Shown piece after piece: positions 46,503-55,472 of a stretch of 64,000 bases of DNA. Position numbers and translations under genes: made by a program. This DNA is from Thalassobaculum litoreum DSM 18839. Its GTDB lineage: Bacteria > Pseudomonadota > Alphaproteobacteria > Thalassobaculales > Thalassobaculaceae. The stretch covers positions 124,001 through 188,000 of the forward strand of contig NZ_FNBW01000003.1 of assembly GCF_900102465.1 (NCBI RefSeq), given 5' to 3'. The notes under the pieces were generated by a model. The model was not told the origin of the DNA and ran no database searches. It saw only the letters and a list, made by a program, of their open reading frames with translations. Each line of letters begins with the position of its first letter. Positions within the stretch are counted from its first letter, which is position 1.

Positions 46503-48182
46503 ATGTTTCTATTCACTCGGCGCGCAGACAACGAGAACAAGCCGGAGATCGCGGAAGCGCTTAACCGTTCGCAGGCACTCATCGAGTTCGGTCTCGACGG
46601 CACGGTCAAGACCGCCAACGAAAACTTCTTGAAGCTCATGGGCTTCAGTCTCGATCAGGTCGTCGGTAAGAACCACAGCACCTTCGTGCCCAAACATGAA
46701 GGCGATTCTGCGGAGTATCGGGCGTTCTGGCAGGCGTTGCGCGGCGGTGAGACTCAGACCGGGGTGTTCCGTCGGGTGAAGCGCGATGGGTCGGACATCT
46801 GGCTGCAGGCAAGCTATATCCCCACCACGAACCGTGCCGGCGCCCTGACCGGAGTGATCAAGCTCGCGACCGATGTGACCGAACGGGTGCTGCGGGATGT
46901 CTTCTCCTCCGGCCAGACTGACGCCATCGGAAAATCGATGGCCGTGATCGAGTTCGAGCTCGACGGCACCATCGTCCGGGCGAACCAGAACTTCCTCGAC
47001 ACCTTGGGCTATTCGCTGTCGGAGATTCAGGGCAAGCACCACAGCATGTTCATCGATCCCGCGCAGGTGAAAAGCGAGGAGTACAAGCAGTTCTGGCCGT
47101 CACTCGCCGCCGGCAATTTCAAGCAGGGCGAGTTCAAGCGGATCGGCAAGGGCGGGCGCGAGGTCTGGATCCAGGCGACCTACAACCCCATCCGCGACCT
47201 CGACGGCAATCCGTTCAGGGTCGTCAAGTTCGCCACCGACGTGACCAAGCAGAAGCTCAAGGCCGCCGATGCCCAGGGCCAGATCGATGCGATCGGGGCG
47301 TCACAGGCGGTCATCGAGTTCGATCTCGACGGGATCATCCAGTCGGCGAACGCGCATTTCCTCGGTGCGATAGGCTACACGATCGACGAGATCCGGGGAA
47401 GGCATCACCGGATGTTCGTCGACAAGGGTTACCAGTCGAGCCCGGAATATGCGGAGTTCTGGGATGCGCTGCGCCGCGGCCAGTACCGCTCGGGTGAGTT
47501 CCGGCGCATCGGCAAGGGCGGACGCGAGGTCTGGATCCAGGCGTCCTACAACCCGATCTGCGACCTCAACGGCAAGCCGTTCAAGGTGGTCAAGTACGCT
47601 TCGGACGTGACCGATCAGGTGCTCGCCCGCAAGCGGGCCGAGCACGTCCAGCAGCTCATGGAAACGGTCGCCGCGGGTGCCGAGGAGTTGAATGCGTCGG
47701 TCAAGGAGATCGCGACCAGCATGGTCAAGTCGAAGGACACGACGGCTGGCGCCTTCGATCTGGTCGTCGCCGCCGACGGCTTCACGGTGGAACTGGAAGG
47801 GGCCACCAAGGCCATGGGCGGCATCGTCGAGGCGATCAACGACATCACCGGCCAGATCAGCCTTCTCGCGCTGAACGCGACGATCGAGTCGGCTCGGGCC
47901 GGCGAGGCGGGCAAGGGCTTCGCGGTGGTCGCCAACGAGGTCAAGAACCTGGCGAACCAGGCGAAGAACGCCACCGATCAGATTGGCGAGAATATCAGCC
48001 GCATGCAGCATGTTTCCAGCGAGGTGGTGAACTCTCTGGCCTCCATCCGCTCGGCGATGGATGAGGTCCAGGAATACGTGGCCTCCACGGCGGCCGCGGT
48101 CGAGGAGCAGAGCACCGTGGCCAATGACATGTCGGCAAACATGCAGCGCGCTTCACAAGAGGCGAGTGCCATGGGGCGCTGA
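46503..48182 (+). CDS. Soluble chemoreceptor with three PAS domains
   Basis: A 559-aa methyl-accepting protein without any transmembrane helix. Three PAS-PAC repeats of about 122 residues (about 15-125, 140-245, 260-367) share the SQALIEF..DG start and a [15 protein letters not shown] strand, so they arose by internal duplication. A shortened MCP signalling domain follows, with the hairpin tip [34 protein letters not shown]. There is no C-terminal methyltransferase tether. It should sense an intracellular cue (redox, energy or ligand) and signal to CheA. The start ATG 46503 has GAGGG just upstream; 46482 lacks one. The AT-rich leader (46340-46480) probably holds the promoter. Confidence 0.88.
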   Translation: MFLFTRRADNENKPEIAEALNRSQALIEFGLDGTVKTANENFLKLMGFSLDQVVGKNHSTFVPKHEGDSAEYRAFWQALRGGETQTGVFRRVKRDGSDIWLQASYIPTTNRAGALTGVIKLATDVTERVLRDVFSSGQTDAIGKSMAVIEFELDGTIVRANQNFLDTLGYSLSEIQGKHHSMFIDPAQVKSEEYKQFWPSLAAGNFKQGEFKRIGKGGREVWIQATYNPIRDLDGNPFRVVKFATDVTKQKLKAADAQGQIDAIGASQAVIEFDLDGIIQSANAHFLGAIGYTIDEIRGRHHRMFVDKGYQSSPEYAEFWDALRRGQYRSGEFRRIGKGGREVWIQASYNPICDLNGKPFKVVKYASDVTDQVLARKRAEHVQQLMETVAAGAEELNASVKEIATSMVKSKDTTAGAFDLVVAADGFTVELEGATKAMGGIVEAINDITGQISLLALNATIESARAGEAGKGFAVVANEVKNLANQAKNATDQIGENISRMQHVSSEVVNSLASIRSAMDEVQEYVASTAAAVEEQSTVANDMSANMQRASQEASAMGR

Positions 48183-48192
48183 GAACGACTGC

Positions 48193-48229
48193 TGAGGACC
48201 GGCCCGGTGTCGAGGTGGGCCGGTCCTCA
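48193..48229. terminator. Hairpin after the PAS chemoreceptor
   Basis: A perfect 13-bp stem TGAGGACCGGCCC / GGGCCGGTCCTCA with an 11-nt loop directly follows the stop. No T-run follows, so it may be a weak terminator or protect the 3' end. Confidence 0.6.
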
Positions 48230-48297
48230 CTGGAAACGGTACCGATTAGTATCTGCTTTTCTTTAAAAAATTTCGTGGGGTTCAAGATTTATTAACA

Positions 48298-48344
48298 GCA
48301 TCTCCCCGATAGACCACGTCTGATCTCTTCTAGCTCGGGGATGC
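48298..48344 (+). promoter_or_regulatory. Hairpin covering the ribosome binding site of the second chemoreceptor
   Basis: GCATC and CCCGA (48298-48309, with a 2-nt bulge) pair with TCGGG and GATGC (48335-48344). The right arm contains the GGGGA ribosome binding site of the GTG start at 48349. It could gate translation. This rests on complementarity only. Confidence 0.4.
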
Positions 48345-48348
48345 TGAC

Positions 48349-50346
48349 GTGAAGCACCTTTCAAACCTGAAAATCAGTGCCCGCCTGTTCAGCGGGTTCG
48401 GCATTGTCCTGGGGCTGATGGTGCTGCTCGCCGCCACAGTCAGCGTGAACCTGCTCGGCACCAGCCAGGACGTGGTCGACTATCGACGCACCGCGGTGAA
48501 CACCAACCAGATCGGCCGCATCCAGGCCAACCTCCTCGCGACCCGTCTGGCCGTGAAGGACTTCGTGAAGACGGGGTCCGACAGCGCCATCGCCGCGGTG
48601 AGGGAGCGTCACGCCGCTTCTATGGCTCTGTTCACAGAAGCCGAGCAGTCAATCAAGAACTCTCAGCGCAAGGCGGCGCTGGCCGGTATGCACGCCCAGA
48701 TGGAGCAGTACGGCCAGACCTTCGAGGAGGTCACCGCCCTGCAGGTGAAGCGCAACGAACTTGTCGCCATCCTGAATACCATCGGTCCGTCGGCCACAGC
48801 CTCGCTGGAGGCGACGGTCGACATCGTTTCCGGCAATGGCAAACCCGTGCAGATCGCCGCGTTGGTTATCGCCATGGAGGATCTGCTGGCGATGCGGCTC
48901 GAGGCCAACAAGTTCCTGCTTGATAACCGGCACCAGGATCTGGAGTCGGCGATCGCATTTAAGTTGGCCGGCAAGAAGAATGCCGAGATGCTCCGGGGCG
49001 TGGTGGACGATGCGGTCGTCGATACGCTGGTTCGCCAACTCACCGCGTATGAAAATACCTTGCGGAGCGTGGGAGAGGTCATCGAGCAGCGCAACACCCT
49101 GATCACCGGCACCCTGGATCGCATCGGCCCGCAGGTCGCCGAGGAGATCGAAACCATGAAGCTCGACTACAAGTCCGTGCAGGACACTTTGGGCCCGCAG
49201 ATGCAGTCGGACACCGAGAATTCGGTGGTCGTGTCGATTGCTGTTGCGACGGTCGCGGTGATCGTCGGCGTGCTCGCCGCCCTGCTGATCACCCGGAGCA
49301 TTGCCGGGCCGGTGGGAGGTCTTACAAGCGCCATGGGTCGCCTTTCCGACGGCGACGTGGCCACACAGATCCCGTCGACCGAACAAAAGGACGAAATCGG
49401 CCTGATGGCTCGGGCGGTGCAGGTCTTCAAGGACAACATGATCCGGGCGCAGGAACTCGAGGAGCAGGAGAAGATCCAGCAGGCCGAGAGAAACCGGCGG
49501 ACCGAAGCCGTGGAGATGGCCGTCAACGACTTCCAGTCGCAGATCACCGAGCGCCTCGAGGCCCTGCGGGGCGTTTCCGACGAACTGGGCCAGTCGGCCG
49601 ACACGCTGACCGGCGTGGCGAGCGAGACCAAGGAGCAGAGCACCGGTGCGGCAGCCGCTTCCGATCAGACCGCGGCGAACGTTCAGAGCGTGTCCGCGGC
49701 GGCGGAGGAGATGGACTCGTCCTTCGGTGAGATCGTCTCTCAGGTCAGCCGGGCCAGCACGTCGGTGGAGAACACCTCTGGCCGTGCCCGCCAGACCCTG
49801 ATCTCGATCGAGGACCTGCAGGAGCAGTCCGAGGGCATCGCCCAGGTGATCGAGCTGATCACGGGGATCGCCGAGCAGACCAATCTGTTGGCCCTCAACG
49901 CCACGATCGAGGCGGCGCGGGCGGGCGATGCCGGCAAGGGCTTCGCCGTCGTGGCCTCGGAGGTCAAGTCGCTCGCGACTCAGACCGGTAAGGCGACGGA
50001 GGAGATCTCCGACAAGATCCGCCGGGTTCAGGAAGCCTGCGGAATCTCCGTTGGGGCGGTCCGCGCGATCGTGACCAGCATCGAGGAGGTCAACGAGATC
50101 TCCGCGGCCATCTCCGCTGCAGTCGAGCAGCAGAAGGCGGCGACCTCGGAGATCACCCGCAACATGCAGGAAGCGGCCAAGGGAACCGAGCAGCTTTCCT
50201 CGAACATCGCACGGGTGAACGAGGCCTCCGACCGGACGTCGTCGACCGTCGGCGGTGTGACCACTGCGGCCCGGCGGACCGAGGCCGAGGCGGTCGCCAT
50301 GAAGGACGCGATCGACGGGTTCATCCAGCGGGTCAAGGCAGCCTGA
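48349..50346 (+). CDS. Transmembrane methyl-accepting chemotaxis protein (HBM-type sensor)
   Basis: A 665-aa receptor. The first helix (about residues 10-36) leads into a long all-helical periplasmic domain of about 240 residues, resembling the helical bimodular (HBM) family. A second helix ([21 protein letters not shown]) is followed by a HAMP domain ([22 protein letters not shown]). The cytoplasmic signalling hairpin has the tip [32 protein letters not shown]. It starts with GTG. It is a close paralogue of the next gene, especially in the cytoplasmic half, so the pair looks like a tandem duplication with diverged sensors. Ligand unknown. Confidence 0.92.
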   Translation: MKHLSNLKISARLFSGFGIVLGLMVLLAATVSVNLLGTSQDVVDYRRTAVNTNQIGRIQANLLATRLAVKDFVKTGSDSAIAAVRERHAASMALFTEAEQSIKNSQRKAALAGMHAQMEQYGQTFEEVTALQVKRNELVAILNTIGPSATASLEATVDIVSGNGKPVQIAALVIAMEDLLAMRLEANKFLLDNRHQDLESAIAFKLAGKKNAEMLRGVVDDAVVDTLVRQLTAYENTLRSVGEVIEQRNTLITGTLDRIGPQVAEEIETMKLDYKSVQDTLGPQMQSDTENSVVVSIAVATVAVIVGVLAALLITRSIAGPVGGLTSAMGRLSDGDVATQIPSTEQKDEIGLMARAVQVFKDNMIRAQELEEQEKIQQAERNRRTEAVEMAVNDFQSQITERLEALRGVSDELGQSADTLTGVASETKEQSTGAAAASDQTAANVQSVSAAAEEMDSSFGEIVSQVSRASTSVENTSGRARQTLISIEDLQEQSEGIAQVIELITGIAEQTNLLALNATIEAARAGDAGKGFAVVASEVKSLATQTGKATEEISDKIRRVQEACGISVGAVRAIVTSIEEVNEISAAISAAVEQQKAATSEITRNMQEAAKGTEQLSSNIARVNEASDRTSSTVGGVTTAARRTEAEAVAMKDAIDGFIQRVKAA

Positions 50347-50375
50347 GGACACGCCCCGGCGCCTCATCCAAACAT

Positions 50376-50418
50376 CGCCCCCGGCAGTCACGCGATGACT
50401 GCCGGGGGCGCCGCTTTT
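50376..50418 (+). terminator. Rho-independent terminator between the two paralogous chemoreceptors
   Basis: A perfect 15-bp stem CGCCCCCGGCAGTCA / TGACTGCCGGGGGCG with a 5-nt loop, then a short TTTT at 50415. It separates the transcription of the two receptor genes. Confidence 0.9.
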
Positions 50419-50427
50419 GTGCGCTGC

Positions 50428-50483
50428 GAAATAAAGTGTCGAAATTTTCCGCCGAAAACGTGGAAAATATGACCCTTTATTTC
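50428..50483 (+). promoter_or_regulatory. Nested inverted repeats in the leader of the third chemoreceptor
   Basis: Outer arms GAAATAAAG / CTTTATTTC (50428-50436, 50475-50483) enclose inner arms ATTTTCC / GGAAAAT (50444-50450, 50462-50468). The tract is AT-rich, unlike the surrounding genome. It may be a promoter with a dimer-binding operator, or an RNA structure. The rest of the leader to 50555 is also AT-rich. Confidence 0.5.
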
Positions 50484-50555
50484 TTCAGGAAAATTTAATT
50501 TTTCTATTACAACTTAGGGCAGCGGAGGAATCGAAGAACCATAAGGGTGCTTATA

Positions 50556-52559
50556 ATGTCAGCCCATTCGTACCTGTCGAACTTCAGGATCGGCACTCGG
50601 CTCGCAGCGGGTTTCGGCATTATCATCGTGCTGTTGCTCGTCCTGGCCGCCCAGGCCGGCTACAGCCTCTGGCAGTCCCGCGAGGGCGTCACCGGCTATC
50701 GCGCCATTGCCACGAACACCAATCTGATCGCCCGGATACAGGCGACCATTCTGACCAGCCAGATCAGCGCGAAGGCCTTCGAAAGCAGCGGCTCGGCGAG
50801 TGCCGCCGCCCTGGTCGAGATGCGCCTTGCCGATGTCCAGACCCTGCTCGACGAAGCCAAGTCCTCGATCACCGACGAGGAGCAGGCAGCTCTCCTGAAC
50901 CAGATTCAGGAGAACATCACCATCTATGGACAGACCTTCGCCCAGGTCTCCGCGCTGCATGACGAGCGCAAGAAGATCGTGGCGACCCTGGACGAGACCG
51001 GCGAGCGGTTCACGTCCCTGATCAAGGAGATGGTGGAGGACGCCAAGGGGTGGGACGACGTCGCCGCGATGGGCGACCTGGCCTATGCGCTGGAGGGCGC
51101 GCTCGAGGTTCGCTTCGCCTCCCAGCGCTATCTGGTGACCAACGACCCCGAAGCGATCGGCTATGTGCGCAAATTTCTCGGCAATGCGCTGGAGATCGTC
51201 ACCGAACTGGTCGATGCCGGCGATTTCCGGGCCATCACCGTCCAGGAGGACCTGACCTCCTTCGGCGAGACCTTCGACGCCATCGTCCAGATGACCGTCA
51301 AGCGCAATCAGATCATTGCCGACCAGCTGAACGTGCTGGGCGATCAGACGGCCGAACTGATCGACGAGATGGAGACCAAATACCTGGACCTGCAGAACGA
51401 CCTGGGGTCCGACATGCAGTCCAGTGCCGAGATTTCACTGATCATCGACGGCGCGGTCGCCCTGGCGGCGCTGGTGATCGGCATTCTGTCGGCCATTCTG
51501 ATGGCCCGCAGCATCACCGGCCCGGTCGGCTCGCTGACCGAGAGCATGGGGCATCTGGCCGAGGGTGATCTGAATACCGAGATCCCGTCGACGGAGGCAC
51601 AGGACGAGATCGGCCGGATGGCCAGGGCGGTGCAGGTGTTCAAGGACAACATGATCCGCACCAAGGAGCTGGAGACCGAACAGGCCAAGCTCGACGCGCG
51701 GCGCCAGGAACGGGCCTCGGCGCTGGAGGAGGCGATCTCCGAGTTCCAGACCAGCATCGGCGAGCGGCTGGAGAAGCTGCGCGGCGTGTCGGAGGAACTC
51801 GGCGGCTCGGCGGAGACCCTGCGGACCGTCGCCGGGGAGACCAAGGACCGCAGTTCCGAGGTCGCGTCGATCTCGGAGCAGACGTCCGCCAACGTGCAGA
51901 GCGTGTCGGCGGCGGCGGAGGAGATGGACTCCTCCTTCGGCGAGATCGTCGGCCAGGTGACCCGGTCCAGCGACACGGTCCGCAACACCTCCGACAAGGC
52001 CCGGGTGACCCTGTCCTCCATGGAGGATCTGGCCACCCAGTCCGAGGCGATCGCCCAGGTGGTCGAGCTGATCACCAGCATCTCCGAGCAGACCAACCTG
52101 CTGGCCCTCAACGCCACGATCGAGGCGGCCCGGGCCGGGGACGCGGGCAAGGGCTTCGCCGTGGTCGCCTCTGAAGTGAAGAGCCTGGCCACGCAGACCG
52201 GCAAGGCGACCGAGGAGATCGCCGACAAGATCCGCCGCGTCCAGGAAGCCTGCGGCACCTCGGTCGATGCGGTCCGCGAGATCGTCTCCAGCATCGAGCA
52301 GGTGGACGAGATCTCCGCGGCGATCTCCGCCGCCGTCGAGGAGCAGAAGGCGGCCACGGCCGAGATCACCAGGAACATGCAGGAAGCCGCCCGCGGGACC
52401 GAGCAGCTCTCGGCCAATATCGGCGGGGTGAACGAGGCCACGGACCGCACGGTGGCGACGGTGGGCAACGTCACCGACGCGGCCGGCCGCACCACGGTCG
52501 TTTCCGGCGAGCTGCGCGATGTGGTCGACCGCTTCGTCGGGCGGGTTCAGGCCGCCTGA
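50556..52559 (+). CDS. Transmembrane methyl-accepting chemotaxis protein (paralogue)
   Basis: A 667-aa receptor with the same architecture as its neighbour: first helix (about 15-40), a helical periplasmic sensor of about 240 residues, second helix ([23 protein letters not shown]), HAMP ([22 protein letters not shown]), and a signalling domain with tip [32 protein letters not shown]. The cytoplasmic part is nearly the same as in the previous receptor, while the sensor differs clearly. AAGGG lies 8 nt before the chosen ATG; a GTG at 50547 is an alternative. It has its own promoter region and terminator. Confidence 0.92.
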   Translation: MSAHSYLSNFRIGTRLAAGFGIIIVLLLVLAAQAGYSLWQSREGVTGYRAIATNTNLIARIQATILTSQISAKAFESSGSASAAALVEMRLADVQTLLDEAKSSITDEEQAALLNQIQENITIYGQTFAQVSALHDERKKIVATLDETGERFTSLIKEMVEDAKGWDDVAAMGDLAYALEGALEVRFASQRYLVTNDPEAIGYVRKFLGNALEIVTELVDAGDFRAITVQEDLTSFGETFDAIVQMTVKRNQIIADQLNVLGDQTAELIDEMETKYLDLQNDLGSDMQSSAEISLIIDGAVALAALVIGILSAILMARSITGPVGSLTESMGHLAEGDLNTEIPSTEAQDEIGRMARAVQVFKDNMIRTKELETEQAKLDARRQERASALEEAISEFQTSIGERLEKLRGVSEELGGSAETLRTVAGETKDRSSEVASISEQTSANVQSVSAAAEEMDSSFGEIVGQVTRSSDTVRNTSDKARVTLSSMEDLATQSEAIAQVVELITSISEQTNLLALNATIEAARAGDAGKGFAVVASEVKSLATQTGKATEEIADKIRRVQEACGTSVDAVREIVSSIEQVDEISAAISAAVEEQKAATAEITRNMQEAARGTEQLSANIGGVNEATDRTVATVGNVTDAAGRTTVVSGELRDVVDRFVGRVQAA

Positions 52560-52584
52560 CGGGTACAGTTGCGGTGGGGGACGG

Positions 52585-52621
52585 GCGGCGCTCCGGGCAA
52601 CCGGGGCGCCGCTCTCTTTTT
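52585..52621 (+). terminator. Rho-independent terminator after the third chemoreceptor
   Basis: A 12-bp stem GCGGCGCTCCGG / CCGGGGCGCCGC (one T-G pair), GCAA tetraloop, then TCTCTTTTT. It is convergent with the asparaginase gene. Confidence 0.9.
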
Positions 52622-52652
52622 GGCCCGGCCGCAGCCGGTCAGCGGGGATGAA

Positions 52653-53690
52653 TCAGTTCGTCGCGGCCCAGACCCGGTCCATGGCGCCTTGGTCGAGCCC
52701 GCCCATCAGCATCGCCGTCAGCAGCAGCCGGGCCTTCAGCGGCGGAAGGCGGCCCGCCGAGCGCACGCCCCGGCGCAGCAGGTCCATTTCCGAGCCCTCG
52801 CGCTCATAGGTCTTGGCCAGCAGGTAGCCGGCCTGCATGCGCCCGGCCATGACCACCGGCAGATGCGGGATCAGGGCGTCCAGATGCGCGGTCACCCAGG
52901 ACGGCGTGTGGCCGCCGCCCATGGCGCCCAGCACGATGCCGGAATAGCCGAAGCGGTCCGGATCGGCCGCCATCGCCGCCAGCAGCGCCCCGGTCTCGCC
53001 CATCGCCATGGTCAGCAGCGCGACCGCGGGCAGCGGCGGCGCAACGGAGGTCAGCGTCAGATCGCCGAGGGCCGCGTCCAGGGCGGTCTTGTGGTCCCGC
53101 ACCGGGCGGCCGGTCAGCCGCACCCTGTCCTCCACCACCACGCCCAGCGGGCCAGCCTCTGGACTGGCGAAGGCGTCGATCCGGCTGGTGTTGGTCTTGG
53201 CCACATCGACGGCGGCGTGGATGCTGTCCAGCATCACCACCATCACCCCCAGCTCCCGCGCGCCGTTCCGCACGGCCGGGTCGGTGACCACCTGCATGGC
53301 GGCGTAGACGTTGCCCGGCCCGTCATGGGAGATCGACAGCGGGTTGCGCATCGCCCCGGTGACGACCACCGGCACGTCGACCCGCAGCGCCAGGTCCAGC
53401 AGGAAGGCGGATTCCTCCATGGTATCGGTGCCCTGGGTGACGATGGCGCCGTCGATGCCGTCCGCCACCGCCGCCTCGATGGCGCGGGCGACCTCCAGCA
53501 CGTTGTCGACGGACAGGTCCGAGCTGCCGATGGTGCTGACGGTGCGCGCCTCGATCTCGGCCAGCGCGTCGATGCCGGGCGCGGCGGCGACAAGCTGCTC
53601 CGCCGTCAGGCCCGGGCGCACGCCCGCCTCGCCCTTGACCATCGAGATTGTCCCGCCGAGCGCGAATACCGCGATCCGAGGCTTCGCCAT
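52653..53690 (-). CDS. L-asparaginase family amidohydrolase
   Basis: A 345-aa cytosolic protein (no signal peptide). The nucleophilic Thr lies in ALGGTISM, the second Thr-Asp pair in VTQGTDTMEESAF, and TGAMRNPLSISHDGPGN is the third signature. The family hydrolyses asparagine, sometimes glutamine, to the acid and ammonia. The longer C-terminal tail shows nothing unusual. GGAGGG precedes the ATG. It stands next to an HAD hydrolase on the same strand, with a 79-nt gap. Confidence 0.88.
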   Translation of the reverse strand: MAKPRIAVFALGGTISMVKGEAGVRPGLTAEQLVAAAPGIDALAEIEARTVSTIGSSDLSVDNVLEVARAIEAAVADGIDGAIVTQGTDTMEESAFLLDLALRVDVPVVVTGAMRNPLSISHDGPGNVYAAMQVVTDPAVRNGARELGVMVVMLDSIHAAVDVAKTNTSRIDAFASPEAGPLGVVVEDRVRLTGRPVRDHKTALDAALGDLTLTSVAPPLPAVALLTMAMGETGALLAAMAADPDRFGYSGIVLGAMGGGHTPSWVTAHLDALIPHLPVVMAGRMQAGYLLAKTYEREGSEMDLLRRGVRSAGRLPPLKARLLLTAMLMGGLDQGAMDRVWAATN

Positions 53691-53769
53691 GTCGTCCCTC
53701 CGTGTTGTTTGGCGGGAAGATGCGCGGTCGCCCCTGGGTTGTCGAGACGGGAAGAGACCGGCGCGCCGG

Positions 53770-54489
53770 TCAGTCGACGAACGCCTGCACGAACGCCGCC
53801 ATGGTCGGATAGGTCGCGTCGGGCACCGCCAGCTCGGCGCCGAAGCCGGTATGGCCGAGCGCCTTGCCGCTGCGGTCGATATGGACGACGGGCTGGCCGA
53901 GCAGGTTGCAGGGCCGCACATCGGCGCGCCGGCTCTGGGCCACGTGCAGAACCCGATGCGGCGGGATTCCGCGCGCGGCGAGGTCGGTGAGCGACAGCAC
54001 GAAATGTCGCAGCGACGGTTTGTAGGCGCCGGCGCGCTCGGCCGTGACGAGGATCTCGAACGGCTCGTCCAGCCGCGCCCGGGACAGCGCGAAGGACGCG
54101 TCGTCCATGTTGGTCAGCGCGCCCAGCATGAACCGCTCCTTCAGCCGCGCCAGGGCGGCGACGCTGTCGTCATAGGCCGGCCATTCGCCGACCGACGCCC
54201 CAAAGGCTTGCTGCTCGCCCGGGTCCACTCGGACACCCCATTCACCGGCCACATAGGCAATGGCGAGCTCCAGGATGCGCGGATAGGGCCGGGCGGGGGA
54301 CAGCATCTGGTAATGCGCCCGGGCGCGGTCGAAGGCGTCGATCAGCTCGGCGTCGGTGGGCGTGGCGCCTTGGCCGTCCGCCCCCTGGCTATCCACACAC
54401 GCCCGCAGCCGGGCCAGAATGGACGGCTCCCAGTCGATCAGGGTGCCATAGACGTCGAAGGTGATCGCGTCGAAATCATCCGGTCGCAT
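53770..54489 (-). CDS. Haloacid dehalogenase type II-like HAD hydrolase
   Basis: A 239-aa HAD protein. The nucleophile Asp is the first D in ITFDVYGTLIDWE; motif II is ALTNMDDA, motif III the Lys in GAYKPSLRHF, and the later acidic motif falls in the VLHVAQSRRADVRPC region, which is less acidic than usual. This type cleaves 2-haloacids or small phosphate esters. GGAG lies 7 nt before the ATG, adjacent to the palindromic operator shared with the divergent GntR gene, so that regulator probably controls it. Confidence 0.82.
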   Translation of the reverse strand: MRPDDFDAITFDVYGTLIDWEPSILARLRACVDSQGADGQGATPTDAELIDAFDRARAHYQMLSPARPYPRILELAIAYVAGEWGVRVDPGEQQAFGASVGEWPAYDDSVAALARLKERFMLGALTNMDDASFALSRARLDEPFEILVTAERAGAYKPSLRHFVLSLTDLAARGIPPHRVLHVAQSRRADVRPCNLLGQPVVHIDRSGKALGHTGFGAELAVPDATYPTMAAFVQAFVD

Positions 54490-54503
54490 TTTGCTTCTCC
54501 AAA

Positions 54504-54520
54504 TTATCGATAATCGATAA
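54504..54520. promoter_or_regulatory. Perfect 17-bp palindromic operator between HAD and GntR genes
   Basis: TTATCGAT-A-ATCGATAA, arms of 8 bp around a single central base. It lies in the short divergent intergenic region and would overlap the promoters of both genes. Position and symmetry fit a GntR/FadR-type dimer binding site controlling both directions. Confidence 0.75.
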
Positions 54521-54563
54521 AATGATCCATAGACAGACCGACGTCAACAATCAGGATGGGATC

Positions 54564-55235
54564 GTGACCCTCGACCCGACGCCCCTGCCGAGCCGGCGCT
54601 CCATGCCGGCGGAGATCGCCGCCCTGCTGCGCGAGGAGATCCTGGACGGGGTCCTAGCGCCGGACGCGCGGCTGCCCCAGGAGCATCTGGCCCGGCGCTT
54701 CGGCACCAGCCAGGCGCCGATCCGCGAGGCCTTGCGCCGGCTGGAGGCCGAAGGGCTGGCCGTGTCGGTGGCGAACCGGGGTGTGCGGGTCGCCGGCCTG
54801 TCGGCGGCGGAGGCGGAGGAAATCGGTGCCCTGCGCCTCGCCCTGGAGCCGGGGCTGGCCGAGCGGGCCGCCGGGCGCGCGGCGCTGGTGGACGTGGCGG
54901 CGGCCCGGGCGGCGATCGGGGCGATGGAGCGGGCATCGACACCGGCGGCGCTAATGACGGCCAACGCCGCCTTCCACGACGCGCTTTACGCCGCCGCCGA
55001 CCGGCCGATCACCCTGGAGCTGGTGACGGGCCTGCGGGCGCGCTACGAGCGCTATCTGCGGCTGATGTGGCGCATGACCGGCCATGCGGCGCTGTCGAAC
55101 GACGAGCACGGGGAGATCCTGGCTCTGGTGCTGGCCGGGGACGGGGTAGGGGTTCACCGGGTGATGGAGCGCCATATCGCGGGCTCGACGGCGGAGATCC
55201 TGAAGGCGCTTGGGGCGGGTGGTTGGAAGGGTTGA
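54564..55235 (+). CDS. GntR family transcriptional regulator (FCD/FadR-type)
   Basis: A 223-aa regulator. The winged helix spans about residues 10-75: PAEIAALLREEILDGVL, LPQEHLARRFGTSQAPIREALRRLEAEGL. The C-terminal FCD ligand domain is all-helical with the metal-site pattern (AAFHDALY; EHGEILALV; RVMERHI). GTG 54564 is preferred since AGGA lies 7 nt upstream and the palindrome then falls in the promoter. An ATG at 54522 would start only 2 bp after the palindrome and has no ribosome binding site. It probably represses itself and the HAD gene. Confidence 0.87.
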   Translation: MTLDPTPLPSRRSMPAEIAALLREEILDGVLAPDARLPQEHLARRFGTSQAPIREALRRLEAEGLAVSVANRGVRVAGLSAAEAEEIGALRLALEPGLAERAAGRAALVDVAAARAAIGAMERASTPAALMTANAAFHDALYAAADRPITLELVTGLRARYERYLRLMWRMTGHAALSNDEHGEILALVLAGDGVGVHRVMERHIAGSTAEILKALGAGGWKG

Positions 55236-55252
55236 TGCTCCCTGCCCCTCCG

Positions 55253-55358
55253 CACTCCCCGGATTTATTCCGTGGCCCACGCGGGGTACCGCTGCAGCTT
55301 GAGGTTTCCCGCTTACGGGCGCGCCGATCCGTGGACCCCGGAATAAATCCGGGGAGTG
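55253..55358. repeat. Dispersed repeat family A, complete copy
   Basis: A 106-bp element with perfect 19-bp terminal inverted repeats: CACTCCCCGGATTTATTCC (55253-55271) and its reverse complement (55340-55358). It fills most of the gap between the GntR and CoA-transferase genes. Related to 44294-44406. Confidence 0.85.
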
Positions 55359-55472
55359 TAGAGAATGGGGGAGTGTGGGCGCCCCTTCCGCGCTCGCCAC
55401 CTTGACCGACGGCGCTTCCCCGTGGGGAAATGTCCTCAACCAAGAACAAGACGCGAAAACCGGGAGGATCGA

